Source: CAZHZT01 sp964537285
Lineage (GTDB): Bacteria > Bacteroidota > Bacteroidia > Chitinophagales > Saprospiraceae
DNA length: 46,158 nt
Direction of reading: 5' to 3'
Assembly: GCA_964537285.1 (NCBI GenBank)
Contig: CAZHZT010000036.1
Coordinates: forward strand, 1-46,158
Each line of letters begins with the position of its first letter. The stretch's first letter is position 1. Below are positions 30,101-39,100 of the stretch, in pieces. The position numbers and the translations under genes were made by a program. The notes beneath the pieces were generated by a model, which worked only from the letters and a program-made list of their open reading frames with translations, searched no databases and was not told the DNA's origin.

Positions 30101-33100
30101 TGGTGGCAGTACGGATAATTGTGATTCATCGGATTTAATGTTGACCGCTTCGCCAGGTTTCTTTGATTGCGATAGCATTGGCGTTAGCATTGTCACCTTA
30201 ACTGTAGAAGATGCCAGTGGAAATGCCGAAACCTGCCTTTCTGTGGTAACTGTTGAGGATACGATCCCTCCTGTGGCGGTGTGTAATGATGTAACAATTG
30301 CATTGGATTCGGCAGGGCAACTGATCGTTGGATCTGATTCGTTCGAAGCAATTGATGGTGGCAGCACCGATAATTGCGGAGCCGATAACTTAAGCTTTGA
30401 AGTGAATCCGACAACTTTTGATTGCTCTGATATTGGCCCGAATACGGCGACATTCACCGTAGAAGATGCTTCCGGTAATCAATCTACTTGCTCGTTTACA
30501 CTAACCGTTGTAGATGATACGCCACCGGTAGTAAACTGTGTCGACGCTACAGTACAGCTAAATATGTTTGGAGTTGCAAATGTGTCTCCCTTTAATATTG
30601 ATGGCGGCACTTCTGACAACTGTGCCTTGCAAGTTGTTATGGTAAATCCAAACTCCTTTGATTGTAGCAATATTGGTGATAATCCGGTTGCGCTTATTGC
30701 AACGGATGCATCAGGAAATGTTGATTCATGTACGGCAGTTGTAACGGTTGAGGACAATATCCCTCCAAGTGTTGAGTGTCCTGATAATAAAATTATCACC
30801 AGTTCAACTCCAATCGCTATTGATGATATATCCCCAATTGTTACAGATAATTGCGGGGATTTGAATATAGATGTTGATACCACTTATAATTTGACCATGG
30901 CAACTACTGGTAGTGGTACCGGAGATGCCGGCGGAACCGTCTTTAATCCGGGCACAACGAATGTGACCTACATCATTACAGATCAACAAGGTAATGTGGA
31001 CAGCTGTACTTTTGTAGTGATTGTAAATGCTGTCGATCCTCCGCAGATCACTTGTCCTGAAGATACTACTGCTTTTTTAAGTGGTTTAAATTGTACAATT
31101 CCAATTGACGGGATTGATGTTACTATAGAGAATAATGCTGATATCGTTGATACCATTTACTATGAAATAGTATCAGGAGGCGCTGTTATTGGAAGCGGTA
31201 GTCCAAGTGCTAGTGGCGAAGAATTCTTGATTGGAATGACTGAGGTCACTTACTTCGTAGTGGATACTTTTGGCAATGTGGCTTCCTGTTCTTTCAATGT
31301 TACCGTTCTGGATACGGTGCCGCCACAAATTACTTGTCCGACACCAATGAATCCTTACGATGCGGAACAAGGCCTCTGCTCTGCGGTTGTTCCGGATTTG
31401 CAGGCTATTATTTTGGAGTGTGAGCAGGATTCGGTACAGTACGAGTTGAGTGGTGCTACTGAAGGTTCTGGCCTGGGATTTGTTAGTGATTTTGCCTTTA
31501 ATGTTGGTTCTACAACCGTAACCTATACCGTAGTGGATGCCAGTGGAAATACAAACTCCTGTGCTTTCGATATCGTTGTAGATGATAAACAGGCACCTAT
31601 GCTATCCTGTCCAAGTGATGTGACGATCTCTACTGATCCGGATACTTGTGGAGCATTAATTGAAGAATTTATGGCCACTGCTATAGATAATTGCGATACT
31701 TCCATATTCATAACGTATAACATAACGGGCGTTACAACAGCTCAGGATACCGGAGCGATCAATAACCTCTTTTTTAATCCGGGGCTTTCCATTATCAATA
31801 TTTCTGCTCAGGATACAGAAGGAAATGCCGCAGCTTGTTCTGTTCAATTTACGGTTGAAGATCAGGTTGCACCCCTGGTAGAATGCCCCGCAGATGTATT
31901 TGTAGTAATAGATGCAGGAGAGGATACCGAAATTATCAATGATATCGGCCCACTCAGTGCTTTTGATAACTGTGGTATTGTTGACACTGCATTTACCCTG
32001 GAACAAGATAATTCCGTTATCTTAAGTGGAAATGGTGATGCAAGCGGTAGCGAGTTTCCTCTAGGACAGACTACTGTAACGTATACCGTAACCGATGAAG
32101 CAGGCAATACGGGAACGTGCCAGTTCATCGTGCAAGTAGCTTCCGGGAATTCTCTAGGAATTGAATGTCCTAATGATACGGTAATTGCTCTGACCAATCT
32201 ACCTTGTGAAACAACGGTAGATAATATTGCCCTTTCAATCACTGCTGATCCTGTATTGGTAGATACTGCTTATCTTACACTTACAGGAGCGCTTGAAAAT
32301 AATTTCACCGGAACGGATGCAAGCGGTTTATTATTCCCGCTGGGAGTGACCACCATAAGCTATTTTGTAGAAGATACGCTAGGGGTGATTTCTACCTGTT
32401 CTTTTGATGTAACGATAATTGATAGTATACCACCGGTATTGACTTGTATTGATACAATGGTGATGGCTACAACAGATGATGATATGTGCGTAGCTACCAT
32501 TACGGATCTTACTCCAATGGTAGAGGACTGTGGAGCTTTTGCATTGATTTATACGCTGGAAGGCGCAACCACGGGAAGTGGTGCCGGAAATACGAATGAA
32601 TGGATGCTTAATACCGGCCTCACTACGGTAACCTTTACCGCTACCGATCAAAACGGTTTGAGCAGCAGCTGTAGCATTGATGTAGAAGTTATTGATGAAC
32701 AAGGTCCTTCTATTAGTTGTATTGGCGACACTACGCTTGCCAACGACGATGGAATATGTGGAGCAGCATTGAATACTTTCGCAATCGTTGACACGTCTGA
32801 TAACTGCGGAATTGTATCGGTATTATATGAATTTACAGGAGCAACGGAAGGTACGGTAAATGGCGACACTTCTGGCATCGTTTTCAATGTAGGTATGACA
32901 GATGTGGTAGTTACCGTTGCTGATGAAGATGGTAATGAAGCTTCTTGCAACTTTACCGTTACAGTGGAAGATGTGAAAGCTCCGACATTCAATTGTCCAA
33001 ACGATATTGTGGTCAATGCTCTACCGGGTGATACCTTTGCAGTTGTATTGATTGACCCTGAAGTGATGGATAATTGTGAAGTAGCAACCTCTGATTACAC

Positions 33101-36100
33101 ATTGTCGGGAGCAACAACAGGTTCGGGCTCTGCTCTCATCCTGGATACGATTTTCAACCTGGATACCACCTTTGTTACCTTTATGGCGACGGATGGATCT
33201 GGAAATACCGCAACTTGTCAATTTAACGTAATTGTACTTCCTGCTCCTGATTTCAACATTACTTGCCCTGCGGATACTATTGTAGGATCCGAAATGGATA
33301 CTTGTGGTGCGGTAGTTGGCGGTCTGGATGTTATGGTCGAGCTGGATCCTGCTTTGATCGACACTATTAGCTATACCTTAAGTGGGGCTAATATTGGAGG
33401 AGGAGCGGGTAGTGCTAGCGGCACTTTCTTTAAATTAGGAACCACTTCAGTAACCTATTTCGTAACGGATATATTCGGATCTTCTGCGACTTGTACTTTT
33501 GAAGTGATCGTTGAAGATAATATCGCACCCACATTTGAATGTCCCGGAGATACCGTTATAACGACATTAGCGGGCGAGCTTACTGCTTCATTCTTCTTTA
33601 CCGCAATGGCCAATGATAATTGCGGAATTGATGATGTTAGCTATACCTTAAGTGGAGCTACGACAGGGAGTGGTTTAGATACCATTGATGCATTATTTAA
33701 TCTGGATACAACTTTGGTTTCTTTCCTCGCTGTAGATGGTTCAGGAAATGAAGTTAATTGTGAATTTAACGTTATCGTTGTTCCAAATCCGGATTTCACG
33801 ATAACTTGTCCTTTGGACACAACGCTTAACAGCGATACAACAGCTTGTGGAACGACAGTTGGCGGTTTGGATGTTCAGATTGACCTCGATTCAATGTTAA
33901 TCGATAGTGTTATTTATACGCTAAGTGGCGCAACGGTAGATACGGGCGTTGGAAGCGCCAGCGATTTATTCTATAATGTTGGTGTAACCACTGTGACTTA
34001 TATTGTAAGCAGTACACTAGGATCCTCTGATACATGCTCATTTACGGTAACAGTGGAAGACAATATTGCACCAACAGTAATGTGTCCTTCCGATACAACC
34101 ATTACGGCTATGACGGGTGAAGTAACCGCTTCACTTGTCCTTGAAGCAATGCTGGATGATAATTGTGGCATTGTAGATACTACTTATAGCCTGGATGGTG
34201 CGACCACAGGCAGTGGATCAGGTTTTGTGGATACACTCTTCAATCTGGATACTACGCTTGTAACTTATGTTGTAACGGATGCAGCGGGTAATTCAGACAC
34301 TTGTACTTTCGAAGTAATTGTATTGCCAAATCCGGATTTCAATATCACCTGTCCGGCGGATACTACGGTAAGTACTGATCTGGATGTATGTGGCGCTGTA
34401 GTAGGAAATCTGGATGTAGACGTTGACTTGGATTCTTCGCTTATTGATAGTGTTGTTTATATCCTTAGTGGTGCCACAACGGATACTGCATTGGGAACTG
34501 CTAGTAATGTTTTCTTTGAAGTGGGGATGACTACCGTCACTTATTTCGTTACGGACATTTTTGGTGCTGAGAAATCTTGTTCATTTACTGTGACCGTAGA
34601 GGATAATCAAGCGCCCACGCTGACTTGTCCGAATGATACCACAGTGACTGCTCTGCCAGGAGAAATTACTGCTTCTCTGAGCTTCACTCCGGAGGTAAGT
34701 GATAACTGTGAAATTGCGGATACCTTTTATACTTTAAGTGGCGCCACAGTTGGGGCTGGATCCGGAATTGTGGATACGACTTTCAATCTGGATACTACAT
34801 TGGTGACTTATATGGTTGCGGATGGTTCTGGTAATGTACAATCTTGTTCTTTTGAAGTGGTCGTATTGCCTTCCCCGGTTCTGGAAATCAGCTGTCCTGC
34901 AGATACGCTGCTTTCCAATGATCCAGGTTCCTGCGGTGCGATAGTTGGCGGGCTGGATGTACAGATTGATCTGGATTCATCTTTGATCGATAGTGTATAC
35001 TATATTCTAAGTGGAGCAACCGTTGATACCGCACTGGGTAATGCTAGTAATGTGTTCTTCAATGTAGGAGAAACTACGGTAACTTATATTGTTACTTCTA
35101 CATTCGGATCATCGGCTGAATGTTCCTTCACCGTAACGGTAGAAGACGATGAGCTACCAGTGATTATTTGCCCTGACGATATAATAGTAGGAGTAAAACC
35201 AGATACTTGCGGTGCTTTTGTTGTTTGGGATTTACCAACTGTACTTGATAATTGCCCTGGTGTTTCGACCACAAGTACCAATATTCCAGGGGATTTCTTC
35301 CCATTAGGAAACACGGTTGTAACATATACTGTAGTGGATTCAGCGGGTAATTCTCTGGATTGCAGTTTCAATATTACGGTACAAGATGATATACCTCCGG
35401 TAATTACTTGTCCTGATGATACCTTGATATTTGCTTCCGATACCTTGTGTGCACAAACATTGGATAATCTGAGCCCTGTTTTCAGCGAAAACTGTACAGT
35501 AGATTCAGTTACCTATACTTTATTAGGAGCTACTACAGGTTTCGGGGTTGATGATGCAAGCGGCACATTGTTCCAAAGTGGCCTTACAACGATCACTTAT
35601 CAGATCACGGATGTAAGTGGCAATGTTGGGGTGTGTGAATTTGAAGTGAATATTGAAGATACTATTCCTCCAGTGATTCTTTGTCCGGAGGATGTTATAG
35701 TAACCATACCGGTAGGAGAGGATAGTACTGTAGTGAATGATATAGGCCTTGCTGTAGCATTTGATAATTGCGGGCTGAATAATATTACTTATCTACTTAC
35801 GGGAGCTACGACGGCTAATGGACAAGGTGATGCGAGTGGAAGTGTCTTTGATTTGGGCGTTACTACTGTTTCTTATGGTGTTACGGATAACGCCGGCAAC
35901 TTGACGAACTGCAGTTTCACCGTCACGGTTGTCAATCCAATTGACTTAATGCTTGAATGTCCTAACGATACCTTAGTAGATGCCGTAACGGATACCTGTG
36001 GTGCATTTGTTAATGGGTTAGAATTTGTCGTTTTGAACGATCCGGGCAACCTGATTGATACAACATTTGATTTATCACTTCCAACAAATACTTCAGGAAG

Positions 36101-39100
36101 TGGCTTTGCAAATGGCAGCTTCTTTGATTTAGGAACAACGATCGTTACTTATACGGTAGAAGATGCTTTTGGCAATGTAGGATCATGTAACTTTGAAGTT
36201 ACCGTTCAGGACAAAGAACCACCGGTAATTGTGTGTTCTCCGGATACTATAGTTCTTTCTCTACCGGATACTTGTGGTGCTTTCGTAGACTTTGCATTGG
36301 CAACTGCTACAGATAATTGCGGCATTAATGTTTTAAGTTGTACAAGTGATCCTGGTGATTTCTTCGAACTAGGTACAACAAATATTACCTGTACGGTGAC
36401 AGATAATTCTGGAAATATTTCCATCTGTTCATTTGATGTTACAGTGGTGGATTCCGTTCCTCCAATGGTTGTCTGCCCTGCAGATATTACTATTGGTAAT
36501 GATCCGGATATGTGCGGAGGTACATTAAGCGGAGCTTCAGCTCAAATTGAGGACAATTGCGAGCTTTCCTCCATTGTTTATAATCTTGAAGGGGCTACAA
36601 CGGGAACAGGTGACGGTGAAGTGAACGGTGTTTTCTTCAACTTTGGAACTACTACGGTAAGCTACACGGTAACAGATGCTTCTGGTAATGTGGATAGTTG
36701 CTCTTTCATGGTAACGGTTGCCGATACTTCTGCTCCAACTATTATCTGCCCTCCTGATACTGTAATAAACGCTCAGTTAGGTACACCGATACCTGGTGTG
36801 TTCTTCTTCCCTGAAGTGACGGATAATTGCTCCATCGTGGACACTACCTACACGCTGTCAGGTGTGACTACCGGAAGTGGAACGGGGGCTGTAGATACGG
36901 TCTTTGAACTTGGAGTAACTCAGGTGACTTTCACTGTGACGGATGGCTCTGGTAACGCGGCAAGCTGTATGTTTGATGTGGAAGTTACTTATAACATCGC
37001 TCCAAAGGTGGAATGCCCTGATAATATATTTACCGGGGTTGATTCCAGTTCATGTTTTGCTACAGTAAATGGCTTATTTGTTGAATTACCGGGCTTGGAT
37101 AGTACTTTTATAGACTCTGTTTACTATTTATTATCCGGAGCTACTACGGGAATGGGTGAAGGTGTAGGCAACGGACTTGAATTTAATATAGGCGAAACAG
37201 AAGTTACTTACTTTGTACAAGATATTTTTGGAAATATTGGAGAATGTGATTTTGATATTACTGTTGAAGATGAAGAGCTTCCAACGGTTACTTGCCCGGA
37301 ATCCTTGATAATCGATAATGATCCGGGAATGTGCTCTGCGGTGATCGATTCCTTGTTCCCGATCAGTACAGCAGATAATTGTGTACTCGACTCTGTTTAT
37401 TATACATTGACCGGAGATACACAAGGAAGCGGTGATCTCATCATTGGCCAGGTTTTCAACGTGGGTACCACTGAAATTACCTACATAGCAGTTGATTCGT
37501 CCGGAAATGTAGGCAGTTGTTCTTTGACTGTAACGGTTGAGGATGTTGAAAACCCAATAGTAAGCTGTCCTAATGACACTATTGCCTTTACTACTCAGAA
37601 TTCTTGTGAAGTTGAGGTTTGTAACTTAGAAGCTACCATTTCGGATAATTGTGCGATTAGTTCGATCCTTTATACCTTAGAAGGAGCTACTTCTGAAAGT
37701 GGTGTAAATGAGGTGGATTGTCTGACTTTCAATGAAGGCGTGACCACAGTGAACTATTTTGCTTTTGATTTTAATAATAACTCAGCAGAGTGCTCTTTCA
37801 CGGTTGAAGTGATAGATACTATTGCTCCTCAGTTGGATTGTCCTTCCAGTATTGACGCTAACACGATCTCTGGATTGTGCTATGATGAAAATAGTTTAGT
37901 AGATCCAGAGCCATTCGATGCTTGTGGCGTTGAGTTACTCACTTATGTATTGAAAGATACTTTCGGAATGTTAATCGATACGGGAATTTATGACCCGGCT
38001 CAGGAATTCCAGTTTGATATTGGAATAACGAATGTCGTTTATTATGCTACGGACGGCAGCGGTAATCTTGGAACGTGCACGATCGATTACTTCGTATTCG
38101 ATGATGAAGCTCCAACCATTACCTGCCCTGAAGATACGGTTGTAGTAACGGCTCCTGGTAGTTGTAATGCCGCAGTTGACGGCCTTGCACCTGAATTCTT
38201 CGAGAACTGTGAGATCGATACCATTTACTATTATCTTGAAAAAGATGGTGTTGTTATTGATTCCGGAGGGCTTGATGCAAGCGGAACTGTATTTGAACTG
38301 GGTACTACTACGGTTACCTACATCATAAAAGATGTGGCAGGAGTAGAAGATCCAGATAGTATTGGCGTAGTTGGCCTGTCTGATACCTGTAGCTTTGATG
38401 TTACGATTACGCAAGGAGACATTGATCTAAGTGTTGAACCGGGAGTAAGTATCTGTGAAGCAATAGATATTCAACTTATGAGCAATGCAAGCGTAGCTGG
38501 TATTGACTCCGTACAATGGAATGGTCCGGACGGATTTATGTCTACTGAATTGATGCCGGTTATCGATAGTGTAACGGTATTTGCAGCGGGAACTTACAAC
38601 CTTACTGTTTTCTACGAAGGTGGATGTTCCGCATCCGATAGTATCGATGTATCGATATTTGATCAGCCAAGTTTGAGAGCAGTTGCAGAGGATTTACCTT
38701 GTACAGATGGTAACCAGGATGCTGTTCTGGAAGCATTTGATGATGATAATACTTCTATAACCGTATGGACGTGGTTCAATGAAAATGGTGAAGAGGTAAA
38801 TGATCAAAGAGTATACACGATACCGAATGCTGCCGCGGCCAATTCCGGCACATATACTGTAGTTGGTTTAAATGGCAATGGTTGTTTAGATACGGCAGTT
38901 GTAAGTATTTTAATCACTGATCAACCGCCTCAGCCATCGCTAGTGAATGATTGCTCGAACATGCTTTGCCTTGATGAGTCTTGTTTATTGATTGGACAAG
39001 AGTTTACGCCGGAGCCTGATCAATATGTTTGGACAGCAAGCCCGGTAGCGGGTTCTGGATTGGATACTACATCTAACAGCAATATTACTTCAGTAAGGCC

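Noticed and set aside
25884..38420. The protein repeats as a DNA-level mobile or CRISPR-like array
   Set aside because: The periodicity is that of ~81 and ~91 aa protein modules in one open frame with diverged DNA; no constant direct repeat with spacers exists.
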